Shown piece by piece: positions 26,797 to 36,900 of a stretch of 49,524 bases of DNA. The DNA is taken from positions 1-49,524 of the forward strand of contig JARGDL010000020.1 of the NCBI GenBank assembly GCA_029210465.1. The letters are read 5' to 3'. Below the pieces are notes generated by a model. That model was given only the letters and a program-made list of their open reading frames with translations, was not told where the DNA came from and searched no databases. The DNA is from Stygiobacter electus (GTDB lineage Bacteria; Bacteroidota; Ignavibacteria; Ignavibacteriales; Melioribacteraceae). Numbering within the stretch: the stretch's first letter is position 1; every line of letters begins with the position of its first letter. The position numbers and the translations under genes are program-made.

Positions 26797-27788
26797 GGAA
26801 TTCTTTTCAAATAAGTTTTTGAAATAATAACTTGAGATAAAATTAAAGACATACCTAAAAATGCCCACCAGAAATAAAGTTCTTTTGCATGACGATAAGA
26901 AGTAACTTCAACACGAGTTTTTTCCATCTTATCGATTTCATTATAAATCTGAGCAAGTTTTTTATTGTTAGTTGCTCTAAAATATTTTCCACCAGTTATT
27001 GCAGAAATTTGTTTTAATAAATTTTCATCAATTTCAACAGGAACCATTTGATAACGAATTCCAAAAGGAGTTTGAAATGGATAAGGTGCTTCGCCCATAG
27101 TTCCGATGCCAATTGAATAAATTCTAATTCCAAATTTGGCTGCAATTTGTGCCGCAGTTATTGGATCAATTTGCCCTGCGTTATTAACGCCATCAGTTAA
27201 AAGTATCATAACTTTACTTTTTGCTTTGCTGTCTTTCAAACGATTAACACCATTTGCAATTGCATTTCCAATTGCAGTACCATCTTCGATCATACCCATT
27301 TTAATTTCACGCAGTAAATTTTTGAGTACTGAATAATCAATTGTTAGTGGACATTGAGTAAAACTATCACCTGAAAAAATCACTAACCCAATTTGATCAA
27401 CTGTTCTTCCATTGATAAATTCTTCTGTAACTTTTTTTGCGGCTTCAAGACGATTCGGTTTAAAATCTTCTGCAAGCATACTTCCGGAAATATCAAGCAC
27501 CATAGCAATATCAATTCCTTCAGTGTAAATATTTTCACCACTGCTAAAACTTTGTGGCCTTGCTGCAGCAATTATTAAAAATACTAATCCAATTAAAGTT
27601 AAAATTGCAGGTAAGTGAATTAGTTTTTCTTTTAATGTTATTGGTACTTTACCAAAAAACTGAAGTGATGAAAAATTAAAATTTGCTGTAATCGTATTTT
27701 TATTTTTCCAATACCAATATGCTAAAACTGCAACAAAAACTAAAAGTATAAATGCCCACGGATAAGCAAATGTAACATCACCTAACAT
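26793..27788 (-). CDS. batA: BatA, VWA-domain membrane protein
   Basis: A 331-residue VWA protein with N-terminal helices (about 8-25 and 55-72), a periplasmic VWA domain with MIDAS motif VLDISGSMLAEDFKPNRLEAA, and LLTDGVNNAGQIDP. A C-terminal helix closes the chain. I take the start giving MLGDVTFAYPWAF because GGAGAG lies four bases before it; the ATG four codons earlier has no ribosome site. BatA and BatB look like paralogues from a tandem duplication and act as a pair. It overlaps the BatD-like gene upstream by eleven bases. Confidence 0.92.
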   Translation of the reverse strand: MLGDVTFAYPWAFILLVFVAVLAYWYWKNKNTITANFNFSSLQFFGKVPITLKEKLIHLPAILTLIGLVFLIIAAARPQSFSSGENIYTEGIDIAMVLDISGSMLAEDFKPNRLEAAKKVTEEFINGRTVDQIGLVIFSGDSFTQCPLTIDYSVLKNLLREIKMGMIEDGTAIGNAIANGVNRLKDSKAKSKVMILLTDGVNNAGQIDPITAAQIAAKFGIRIYSIGIGTMGEAPYPFQTPFGIRYQMVPVEIDENLLKQISAITGGKYFRATNNKKLAQIYNEIDKMEKTRVEVTSYRHAKELYFWWAFLGMSLILSQVIISKTYLKRIP

Positions 27789-28731
27789 TTTGCTCTCCAT
27801 TGTTTTGATTATCTATTTTGGGTTTAGGAATTGTTTTATTCACTATTTCAAAAGCTTGCTCGAGCATTTCTTCATTTACTTTTGGAATGGGTTCAAATTT
27901 TGCAAATTTTACTAAATCTGCATTTGAAAAAAAGTTTTCAGCTGTTGAAAAAATTTCCTTTGCATCTTCTATTATTGAAATTACAGGAAGTATTTCCGAT
28001 GAAGGCATTTCTAAAGCACGGAATTTAAATCTATTTTCAAAGTATTCACGAATTATATCTGTTAGTTCGCTGTGATATTCTTTAACTTTTCCATTTTGCC
28101 ATAATTTTTTTTCTTTCAGTTCATTTAATTTTTGCAATGCGATTTCATGCGGCGGCAATATTATTTCGGGTAGTTTTATTTCTTCTTTACTTTTTTTCTT
28201 CTTGAAATATTTGACTAAGAAATAAATTGCTAAAGCTAGAACAGCAATTGATAAAATGATTATTGCTATCATCCACCAAGGCAAAGGAATTTTTATCGGC
28301 TCTTTTACATCACGAATATCTTCCTGAGGGTTTACCTCAAGTGTCTTTACAAGTATTGAGAAAGGTGCAGTTAAAATAATTTTTTTATCAGAGGAATTTT
28401 TTTCATTATATAAAATTTTTAATGATGGTATTTCAACTTTACCAGAATCATATTTGCTGAAAATAAATTTATGAAGTTCAATTATTTTCCCGTCAACTTC
28501 TTTTTTATCAACAGGCAACGTTTTAATGTATTCTAAAACTTTTAAACTGTCTTTTAAGTTTGGTAATTCAATTTTAATATTTTTATCATATTTAACTTCA
28601 AGAGAAAAAGTAATGTAATCACCAACCTTATATTCTGATGTGTCAGTTGAAGCAGTAACAGAAATAGTTTGTGCTAATAATGATTTTGTTAACAACAAAA
28701 AAATGAAGAAAGCGCGAAAAAATTTTACCAT
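27778..28731 (-). CDS. BatD-like/DUF4381-like membrane protein of the Bat operon
   Basis: A 317-residue protein with a signal peptide (MVKFFRAFFIFLLLTKSLLAQ), a beta-rich periplasmic domain resembling the first BatD repeat (SVTASTDTSEYKVGDYITFSLEV, about 25-130), a membrane helix (about 153-176) and a charged cytosolic helical region (about 180-315). That region includes KEYHSELTDIIREYFENRF, which is typical of DUF4381-type proteins. These sit between DUF58 and BatA in many Bat operons, as here. It overlaps the DUF58 gene by seven bases. Function in detail is unknown; it probably joins the MoxR/VWA complex at the membrane. Confidence 0.75.
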   Translation of the reverse strand: MVKFFRAFFIFLLLTKSLLAQTISVTASTDTSEYKVGDYITFSLEVKYDKNIKIELPNLKDSLKVLEYIKTLPVDKKEVDGKIIELHKFIFSKYDSGKVEIPSLKILYNEKNSSDKKIILTAPFSILVKTLEVNPQEDIRDVKEPIKIPLPWWMIAIIILSIAVLALAIYFLVKYFKKKKSKEEIKLPEIILPPHEIALQKLNELKEKKLWQNGKVKEYHSELTDIIREYFENRFKFRALEMPSSEILPVISIIEDAKEIFSTAENFFSNADLVKFAKFEPIPKVNEEMLEQAFEIVNKTIPKPKIDNQNNGEQNVR

Positions 28732-29600
28732 CTTTTCTCCCTAAGTTTGAAAAAATCAACAAGCGGTTTTACATACGATTGCGAGGTTTCAATTTCTATT
28801 GCATCTAATCTACTTGAAATAAAAAGTGATTTTCTATTTTGTTTCATTTGCTTTGAATATTCCTCGAAAGCTTTTTTGATTTGTTTATCACTTGTATCTA
28901 AATATCTAATTTCACCAGTTTCTGAATCATAAAATTTAACTAGTCCGGCATCAAATAATATTTTTTCTCTTTGATCTTGAAGAACAATTCCAATCAAATC
29001 ATGCTTACGCCCAACAATTTTCAAAATCTTTTCATAGCCAGCATCCATGAAATCTGAAATTAAAAACACTATAGCTTTCTTTTTGATTGTATGATTAAAA
29101 TATTCAAGTGCAGTTTTAATTGATGTTTCTTTCCCTTGCGGTTCAAATGAAAGAACTTCACGAATAATTCTTAATGCGTGAGTTTTACCTTTTTTAGGTG
29201 AAATAAATTTTTCAATTCTATCAGTGAATAAAATTAGTCCGACTTTATCATTATTTTTCAATGCAGAGAATGCAAGTATTGCACTCAATTCAGCGGCAAT
29301 TTTTTGTTTTGTTTTTTCAACTGAACCAAAAGAGAGTGAACCACTCATATCAACAAGAAGCATAACTGTAAGTTCACGTTCTTCTTCAAATATTTTTACA
29401 TAAGGATGACCAAATCGAGCTGTAACATTCCAATCAATATTTCTAATATCGTCGCCAATTGTATATTCACGAACTTCAGAAAACTCCATTCCTCTTCCTT
29501 TGAATACGGAATGATATTCACCGCTAAAAACTTCGTTTACAACACCACGAGTTCTTATCTCAATTTGCTTTACTTGTTTTAATAATTCTTTTGAAATCAT
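28725..29600 (-). CDS. DUF58 domain protein of the MoxR/Bat operon
   Basis: A 291-residue cytosolic DUF58 protein. The family core is clear: GMEFSEVREYTIGDDIRNIDWNVTARFG (in parts, about 36-63), where the R-x-Y-x-x-G-D-D-x-R-x-I-D-W pattern is diagnostic. A VWA-like half follows with LLVDMSGSLSFGS as the metal-site motif and VFLISDFMDAGYE as the later Asp loop. DUF58 proteins occur with MoxR ATPases and VWA proteins and probably act as their adaptor. It is 56 bases after moxR and overlaps the next gene by seven. Confidence 0.93.
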   Translation of the reverse strand: MISKELLKQVKQIEIRTRGVVNEVFSGEYHSVFKGRGMEFSEVREYTIGDDIRNIDWNVTARFGHPYVKIFEEERELTVMLLVDMSGSLSFGSVEKTKQKIAAELSAILAFSALKNNDKVGLILFTDRIEKFISPKKGKTHALRIIREVLSFEPQGKETSIKTALEYFNHTIKKKAIVFLISDFMDAGYEKILKIVGRKHDLIGIVLQDQREKILFDAGLVKFYDSETGEIRYLDTSDKQIKKAFEEYSKQMKQNRKSLFISSRLDAIEIETSQSYVKPLVDFFKLREKRW

Positions 29601-29656
29601 TTTTGATTCTTGAAATTTATGATTGCCACTAATTGCACGAATTTACACTAAATCGA

Positions 29657-30640
29657 TCATGGTACTTCAACTTGATTTAAAATTTTTGTAATAATTGTTT
29701 CAGAAGTAATATCTTCTGCCTCAGCTTCGTAAGTTACAGCGATACGATGGCGTAAAACATCCGCACAAATTGTTCTTACATCTTCGGGAATTACAAATCC
29801 GCGTCTTCTTATAAATGCAATTGCTCGTGCACCTAAAGCTAAATTTATTGTTGCTCTTGGAGAAGCACCGTAAGAAATCAAATCAGTTAATTCATCTAAA
29901 CCAAAATCTTTTGGTGAACGTGTAGCAAAAACAATATCAAGAATATATTTCTCAATTTTTTCATCAACATAAATTTCGTGGACTAATTTTCTTGCTTTTA
30001 AAATATCATCGGGAGAAATAACAGCATTAATCTGTGGCATATCTTGAGTAGTGTTGAGCTTCATAATTTTTTGTTCTTCTTCACGTGTTGGATATGTGAT
30101 TTTAACTTTCAACATAAAACGATCAACTTGTGCTTCTGGTAATGGGTAAGTTCCTTCTTGTTCAATCGGGTTTTGAGTTGCAAGAACTAAAAATGGTTCA
30201 TCAAGTTTAAATGTTGTATCGCCAATTGTTACTTGTCTTTCTTGCATAGCTTCAAGCAAAGCACTTTGAACTTTTGCCGGTGCACGGTTAATTTCATCTG
30301 CCAAAATAAAATTAGAGAAAATTGGACCTTTTTTAATTGCAAAGTTTCCATCTTTTTGGTTATAAATCATTGTACCAAGTAAATCGGCTGGAAGTAAATC
30401 TGGCGTGAATTGAATTCTTTGAAACTTTGCTTTCATTGTTGCAGCTAATGACTTGATTGCTAAAGTTTTTGCTAGTCCTGGAACACCTTCAAGTAAAATG
30501 TGTCCGTTACCTAACAAACCAACAACAAGTCTTTCTATCATCGATTTTTGTCCAACGATAGTTTTGCTTATTTCGTTAAACAAGACATCAATGAATTCAC
30601 TTTCTTTTCTGATTTTTTCATTTAAAGCTGTAATGTCCAA
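29657..30640 (-). CDS. MoxR-family AAA+ ATPase
   Basis: A 327-residue AAA+ ATPase of the MoxR subfamily, a chaperone-like motor for VWA-protein complexes. Motifs are Walker A LEGVPGLAKTLAIKSLA, Walker B ILADEINRAPAKVQSALLEAMQE, sensor-1 VLATQNPIEQEGTYPLPEAQ and the sensor-2 region YGASPRATINLALGARA. The start is a TTG: GGAGAG lies about seven bases before it, and no ATG is as well placed. It leads the long minus-strand Bat transcription unit that runs through batE and, with tiny gaps, to kdsB. The 171-base gap upstream toward rlmI holds no gene and presumably the promoter. Confidence 0.95.
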   Translation of the reverse strand: MDITALNEKIRKESEFIDVLFNEISKTIVGQKSMIERLVVGLLGNGHILLEGVPGLAKTLAIKSLAATMKAKFQRIQFTPDLLPADLLGTMIYNQKDGNFAIKKGPIFSNFILADEINRAPAKVQSALLEAMQERQVTIGDTTFKLDEPFLVLATQNPIEQEGTYPLPEAQVDRFMLKVKITYPTREEEQKIMKLNTTQDMPQINAVISPDDILKARKLVHEIYVDEKIEKYILDIVFATRSPKDFGLDELTDLISYGASPRATINLALGARAIAFIRRRGFVIPEDVRTICADVLRHRIAVTYEAEAEDITSETIITKILNQVEVP

Positions 30641-30811
30641 TTCTTATCTCTCCTTTTTTTGTTTGCTTCTACAAATTAATTACAAAGTAGGTTTCTATTT
30701 TTTTTTGAGGTGCAAATATATTGAAATTGCTTTCGACTTTCTTGCATTTGGAAATAGCGTTTATCTCAACTAGTCGTTATTGAGATTTTTAATTTCAGTT
30801 ACAAAAGAATT

Positions 30812-31987
30812 TTACTCTGAGCTTACTTTTAACATTGCAAATTTGAGATATAAAGTTTCCGGCATAAATGGTAAGATTGGATGATCCATAGATGCATGAT
30901 TAAAATGAAGCAGTTGAATTTTTTTATTTGCTTTGATTGCCGCATTTTTAATTATTGATAGAAAATCTTCATCATTAATATGATGAGAACAAGAAGATGT
31001 AAATAAAAATCCATCATCTTTTGTAATTAGCATTGCTAACTTATTTAACTTTTCATAACCTTTAATTGCAGTTGGAATTGACTTCCTGCTTTTAGCAAAA
31101 GCAGGTGGATCAATATTTACAATATCATATTTTTGATTTTGTGAAACTTGATTAACTAAGAAATCAAAAACATCACTCACAAAATATTTTGTTTTTGTTG
31201 TAAAGTTATTTAATGCAAAATTGTTTTTTACATTTTCAATTTCGTCTGATGAAGAATCAACAAAAGTAACTTCATTAGCTTTATTATTTATTGCGTGCAG
31301 TCCAAAACCACCGGAATTACAAAAGCAATCGAGTACAATTTTATCTTTACAGAATTTTCCAAAAAACTCACGATTATCGCACTGGTCAAAAAAGAATCCT
31401 GTTTTTTGACTTAAATTAAAATCAACTTTGTATTTGATTAATCCATCATCAATAAGTTCAACACTTTTGCTACCCAGATAAATTTTATCTTCATCATCCA
31501 AGCCTTCTAATTTTCTGAAATAAGCATCATGTTTTGTAAAAATATTTTCAGCATTAAATTTTTCTTTTAATGTGTTGATAATTACTTCAATGTTTTTTTC
31601 CATTCCGAATGAATAAACTTGCAGTACAAAAGTGTTATTGTATTTATCAATAATTAATCCGGGTAAAAAATCACTTTCACTAAAAACTAAACGAAAAGAG
31701 TTTCTGTTTGTGTAAATTGTTTTTCTTAATTGATAAGCTTGATTTAATCTTTCAGCTAAAAGATTTTCAATTTGAATTTCTTTTTTTGTAGAAATAATTC
31801 TAACAGCAATTAATGAGTTAGCATTATAAAATCCATGTGCTAAAAAATTTTGTGTTGAATCATAAACTTCAACTAAATCACCATTTTGAATATCACCTTC
31901 TGTTTTTGAAATTTCATTGCTAAATATCCAAAGATGCCCTTTTTTGATTCTTCTATCTTCATTCTTTTTTAATATTACTTTCTTCAA
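30812..31987 (-). CDS. rlmI: RlmI-like 23S rRNA m5C methyltransferase
   Basis: A 391-residue class I SAM-dependent RNA cytosine-C5 methyltransferase. An N-terminal PUA domain (about 1-70, with GHLWIFSNEISKTEGDIQNGDLVEVY) precedes the Rossmann domain. Key motifs are QKTGFFFDQCDNREF near 200, SAM-binding LDCFCNSGGFGLHA near 222, NIDPPAFAKSRK near 290 and SCSHHINDEDF near 335, whose Cys is the catalytic nucleophile. This is the YccW/RlmI family, which methylates 23S rRNA. It is divergent from recQ with 87 bases between starts. The exact target base is assumed from the family. Confidence 0.88.
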   Translation of the reverse strand: MKKVILKKNEDRRIKKGHLWIFSNEISKTEGDIQNGDLVEVYDSTQNFLAHGFYNANSLIAVRIISTKKEIQIENLLAERLNQAYQLRKTIYTNRNSFRLVFSESDFLPGLIIDKYNNTFVLQVYSFGMEKNIEVIINTLKEKFNAENIFTKHDAYFRKLEGLDDEDKIYLGSKSVELIDDGLIKYKVDFNLSQKTGFFFDQCDNREFFGKFCKDKIVLDCFCNSGGFGLHAINNKANEVTFVDSSSDEIENVKNNFALNNFTTKTKYFVSDVFDFLVNQVSQNQKYDIVNIDPPAFAKSRKSIPTAIKGYEKLNKLAMLITKDDGFLFTSSCSHHINDEDFLSIIKNAAIKANKKIQLLHFNHASMDHPILPFMPETLYLKFAMLKVSSE

Positions 31988-32074
31988 CTTTATCTCTTTT
32001 TTGTTGAATGAAATATAACAAAATGAAATTTCATGATAACTATTTATATTGTTTACTAATAAAAAGTAACTTAT

Positions 32075-33523
32075 ATGAAAATGTATGATTCCAAAGAAAC
32101 ATTAAAAAAATTTTTTGGTTACGATTCATTTCGTGGTGAACAAGAAAAAATTATTAACACATTAACTCAAGATAAAAAACATTGTTTAGTATTGATGCCA
32201 ACTGGCGGCGGAAAATCTTTATGTTATCAAATCCCTGCATTAATGTTTGAAGGTGGAACGATTGTTATTAGTCCATTAATTGCACTAATGCAAGATCAAG
32301 TTGATGCATTAAAGAAAAAAAATATTCCAGCTGAATTTATAAATTCAACAGTCAAACCAGAGCAACGAAAGGAACGTCTTCAAAAATTTATTAATGGCAA
32401 AATAAAACTGCTATATGTAACACCAGAAAGATTTCGCAAGCAGGAATTCATAAATGAAATACAAAAAACAAAAATAGATTTACTAGCAGTAGATGAAGCA
32501 CATTGTATTAGTGAATGGGGACATGATTTTCGTCCGGATTATTCACGCATTTCTGAATTTAGAAATTTAATCGGAAATCCATTGACAATTGCTTTAACCG
32601 CCACTGCAACTCCAGAAGTTCAAAAAGATATTATTACAAAACTTGGATTAAACAAAAACCAAATCAAAATTTTTCATCAAGGAATACAAAGACCTAATTT
32701 AAGATTGGAAGCAATTGAAGTTTACGATGAAAAAGAAACATTAAATAAAATTTTTGAGGTCATTAAAAATTATGAAGGCTCGGGAATAATTTATTTTTCA
32801 TTGATTAAAACACTTGAAGAGTATTCACAAAAATTGGAAGATAAAGGCATCAAGCATAAAATTTATCATGGTAAATTAGTTCCAGCACAAAGAAAAAAAA
32901 CACAAAGAGAATTTATAGAAGGAAAAGAAAATTTAATACTTGCAACGAATGCATTTGGTATGGGAATTGACAAACCTGATATTCGTTTTGTAATTCATGC
33001 TGAAGTGCCATCTTCGATTGAAGCATATTATCAGGAAATTGGAAGAGCTGGTCGTGATAATCTACCTTCACTTTGTTTATTAATTTACAACCAACAAGAT
33101 TTATACACTCAAATGGAATTTATTAAATGGGCTAATCCTGATGCTAATTTTTATTCAAGAATTTATGACTTAATTCAAACAAAAAATGAAGAGGTAAATA
33201 ATTATGGCATTGAATTTTTACGAGAAGAATTAAGTTGGAAAGACAAAAATGATTTCAGAGTTGAAACAGCTTTAGCAATGCTTGATAGATATGGAGTTAC
33301 TGAAGGTTTCATTGAAAATAAAAATTTAACAATAACTTCAGACTTACCATTTGAACTAAGCAATGATGATTATCTAAAAGATAAATTAAAAAAAGACAAC
33401 ATGAAGCTACTTTCAGTTGTTCAGTATTTCAGAACGGATAAATGTCGAAGAGTTTTTATCTCGGAGTACTTTGGATTTTATGATGAAAATGATTGCGGAA
33501 ACTGCGATATATGCAAATTTTAA
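32075..33523 (+). CDS. recQ: RecQ-type DNA helicase lacking C-terminal WH and HRDC domains
   Basis: ATP-dependent 3'-5' DNA helicase of 482 residues. Motif 0 (FFGYDSFRGEQ), Walker A MPTGGGKSLCYQIPAL, DEAH with VDEAHCISEWGHDFRPDY, motif III LTATATPEVQ and the motif VI region YQEIGRAGRDNLPS are intact. A zinc-binding end is visible as CRR...CGNCDIC, and the chain then stops. Full-size RecQ proteins go on with a winged helix and an HRDC domain, so this is the short form, as also known in some Bacteroidota relatives. It is the last conserved gene before the island and is followed by a large inverted repeat. Confidence 0.93.
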   Translation: MKMYDSKETLKKFFGYDSFRGEQEKIINTLTQDKKHCLVLMPTGGGKSLCYQIPALMFEGGTIVISPLIALMQDQVDALKKKNIPAEFINSTVKPEQRKERLQKFINGKIKLLYVTPERFRKQEFINEIQKTKIDLLAVDEAHCISEWGHDFRPDYSRISEFRNLIGNPLTIALTATATPEVQKDIITKLGLNKNQIKIFHQGIQRPNLRLEAIEVYDEKETLNKIFEVIKNYEGSGIIYFSLIKTLEEYSQKLEDKGIKHKIYHGKLVPAQRKKTQREFIEGKENLILATNAFGMGIDKPDIRFVIHAEVPSSIEAYYQEIGRAGRDNLPSLCLLIYNQQDLYTQMEFIKWANPDANFYSRIYDLIQTKNEEVNNYGIEFLREELSWKDKNDFRVETALAMLDRYGVTEGFIENKNLTITSDLPFELSNDDYLKDKLKKDNMKLLSVVQYFRTDKCRRVFISEYFGFYDENDCGNCDICKF

Positions 33524-33532
33524 AAAACAATC

Positions 33533-33598
33533 TAACCACAGATAACACAAATTAACTCAGATTAAAATATTTGTGATAATCTGTGCAATCTGTGGTTA
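33533..33598. terminator. Large CCACAGATT inverted repeat after recQ
   Basis: A perfect eleven-pair outer stem (TAACCACAGAT at 33533-33543 with ATCTGTGGTTA at 33588-33598) encloses an imperfect inner stem and is followed by an A-rich run. It sits ten bases after the recQ stop and may end recQ transcription. One arm matches the repeat at 8503-8540 in inverted orientation, so it is also a dispersed repeat family. Confidence 0.65.
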
Positions 33599-33931
33599 AA
33601 AAATAATACAAACAATTCAATCAATAAGAACAATTTATCTTCTTAAGCGACTTTATAGCGAATTTGATACGAATCAGTAGCCTATTTGATGACCTTCTAT
33701 ACTAAAGCAATATTTTATGGATATTATATTGAACTTTAATTATTTTGTAAAAAGTAAAATGATTTATTACCTAATAAAATGTTTTCAATAAAATTATTAC
33801 TTTTTTACTAAAAACGTAAATAACTTTTTGTATGGAAATTAATTCAAAAATTTTAAAAAACTCGGCAGCTTCCTCTAAAGTAAAGGGTTTCTTATCAGAA
33901 AATCTATCATCCGGAAAATTTTGGGTTTGTC
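33599..33931 (+). other. Island boundary spacer with an overlapping 36-codon open frame
   Basis: This 333-base spacer is AT-rich and holds no recognised gene, tRNA or attachment site. The only coding candidate is a 36-residue frame from 33832 to 33942 (starting MEINSKILKNSAASSK, ending VCHGY). It overlaps the helicase start by eleven bases in another frame. It might be a leader peptide coupled to the helicase, or chance. The junction between conserved chromosome and island must lie in or near this spacer. Confidence 0.35.
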
Positions 33932-36900
33932 ATGGATACTGATTTAACATTTTTTACAAATGAATCTGGCTCAACATTATTAGACAGGTTTACAAAAACA
34001 CTTAAAGACGGAAAATATTTTGACATACTTGTAGGTTACTTTCGTACAAGCGGCTTCTTTCGGTTATATCAATCTTTTGAATCAATTGATAAAATAAGAA
34101 TTTTAGTTGGACTTAATATTGATAAAAACACTTATGATATAATAGAAGAAACGAAACAAACCACAATTGATTTCGAAACCAACCAAAATACCCGAACTAT
34201 CTTTTCCTCTGGAGTTGTTAGCGAATTAGAAAATTCAGAAGATTCGTTTGATGTTGAACTAGGTGTTAAAAAATTTATTGAGTTCCTTCAATCCGGGAAG
34301 CTTGAAATCCGCGCTTATCCTTCTAAAGATATTCACGCTAAAGTATATATACTTCGATTTAATGAAATTGATAGAGATTTTGGCAGAGTAATAACCGGTT
34401 CAAGTAATTTTTCTGAATCCGGTTTAATTGCTAATCGCGAGTTCAATGTTGAATTGAAAAATTCTGCAGATGTAAAATTCGCTCTTGAAAAATTTGAAGA
34501 TTTATGGAAGGATGCTGTTGATATATCCAAAGATTATATTGAAACTGTTCAGACAAAAACCTGGCTGAATGATATTATTACTCCTTATGAACTCTATCTA
34601 AAATTTCTTTATGAATACTTCAAAGAAAAAATCAGTGTTGATAAAGAGAAGCTTTCTAAAAGATACACACCAATTAATTTCAGAGAATTAGAATATCAGA
34701 CAGAAGCTGTAAAAGATGCCAAGGCAAAGCTTGAATCTTATGGTGGAGTATTCATATCAGATGTGGTTGGTCTTGGCAAGACTTTTATTTCCGCACTTTT
34801 GGCAAATGAACTCGACGGTTATAATCTTGTGATAGCACCACCGGTTTTATTGGATGAAGAAAACCCCGGCTCCTGGAAAAATGTATTTTCTGATTTTAAA
34901 ATTGCCGCTGATTTTGAATCCATTGGAAAGCTCGATAAAATAATTAAAAGAGGAACAGAGAAGTATAAAAATGTTTTTATCGATGAAGCACATCGTTTCC
35001 GTTCTGAATCAAATATAACTTATGAACTGCTCGCCCAAATTTGCAGAGGTAAAAGAGTTATTCTTGTATCGGCAACACCACTCAATAATACGCCTTCGGA
35101 TATATTAAGTCAGATCAAATTATTTCAAAGCGGCAGGAACAGCACAATTCCTAATGTTAAAAATCTTGATGCCTTCTTCAGGCAATTAGAGAAAAAATTA
35201 AAAGATCTTGACAGGCAAACCGACAGAGATGAATATCTTGCAATTGTCAGAGACAATGCAAAACAGATTCGGGATAAAGTTCTGAAATATTTAATGGTTC
35301 GCAGAACCCGATTTGAAGTCAATCGATATTTCAGTGAAGATTTAAAAAGACAAAATCTCAAATTCCCTGAAGTGGAAGACCCAAAGCCTGTCTTTTATCA
35401 GTTTGATGAAAAAATAAATTATGCATTTGATCATACCATCAGAGCATTAACTAACCCAGCATTTACCTATGCAAGATATTCTCCGTTGCTTTATTATTGC
35501 GGAAAAGAAAAACTAACTCAGATTCAAAGACTCTCTCAGGAAAATTTAAGAAGCCTCATGAAAATTCTGCTGATAAAACGGCTTGAGAGCAGCTTCTTTG
35601 CTTTTAAAAACTCTCTGAATAAATTCATTGAATCTTATAAAGCATTTATAAGAGCTTACGATAATGGCAATGGTTCTGTTTTTATCAGCAAAAAATATAT
35701 AGGTAAAATCTTTGAGCTTCTTGCTGTTGAAGATTTTGATAAAATAGCGAAATTAATTGAGGAAGATAAAGCTGAAGAATATAAAGCATCTGATTTCGCT
35801 CCAAATTTGATAACGCATCTCGTGTCAGACCTTTCTACATTGGAAGAAATTCAATCATTATGGAATGAGATAAATACCGATCCGAAACTTGATGAACTAA
35901 TTCATCTGATAGAATCCAATTCTATTTTAAAAAACAGTAAATTGATTATCTTCACTGAATCAAAAGACACGGCTGAATATCTTGAAAGAGAACTTCAATC
36001 CCGACTTGGTCGGGATGGCAAAAAGGTTTTGGCTTTCACTGGTCAATCAACTGCAAACGTAAAAGAAAAAATAATTGATAACTTTGATGCTAAAGTTCGC
36101 AGACCTAAAAATGATATAAAGATTTTAGTTTCAACGGAAGTTCTTTCTGAAGGAGTAAACCTTCATCAGTCAAACATTGTAATCAATTATGATATTCCCT
36201 GGAATCCGACACGATTAATACAAAGAGTAGGCAGAGTGAACCGTATCGATACTAAGTTTGATAGGATTTACACTTACAATTTTTTCCCTACAATCAAAAG
36301 CAATGATCTTATAAAACTAAAAGAAGCTGCTGAAGCAAAGATCCATGCATTTATTGAAATGCTCGGCAACGATGCCCGGTTATTGACTGAAGGAGAAGAA
36401 ATTAAGTCTCACGATTTATTCCAGAGATTAACTTCAAAGAAAACCATCACAGGTGAAGATGAAGAAGTAGAAAGCGAATTAAAATATCTCGAAATAATTC
36501 GTGATATTCGTGATAATAATGTTGAACTCTTTTCAAAGATAAAACATCTTCCTAAAAAAGCCCGCTCAGCTAAAAAATCTAATCTCCCTCTACCTTTGGG
36601 AGATGATTTAGGTGAGGGCAATTCCTTGATTACTTATTTCCGTAAAGGCAAGCTTCACAAATTCTTTATTTCTTCCCTCTCCTTACCAAGGCGAGGGACT
36701 GAGGGTGAGGTAGTTACTAAAGAACTTGACTTTCTTCAATCGGCAAAAATACTTGAATCAGAAAGTGATACAAAACGAGAAAAAATCGACAGAAAGTTTT
36801 ACACATTTTTAGAAAAAAATAAAGAAGCGTTCAAAGAAACCACTCAGGAAAATGAAACCGAGACAACACGGGGCGGCAGAGATAACGCAACAAAAATTCT

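Noticed and set aside
26797..26868. A longer N terminus for BatB beginning MGIFRYVFNF
   Set aside because: It would overlap batA by 76 bases; the later ATG forms an ATGA overlap with the batA stop and gives the expected N-terminal helices.
33524..33931. A tRNA or attachment site at the island edge
   Set aside because: No cloverleaf-like arms or CCA end were found, and no direct repeat to the right end of the window was recognised.
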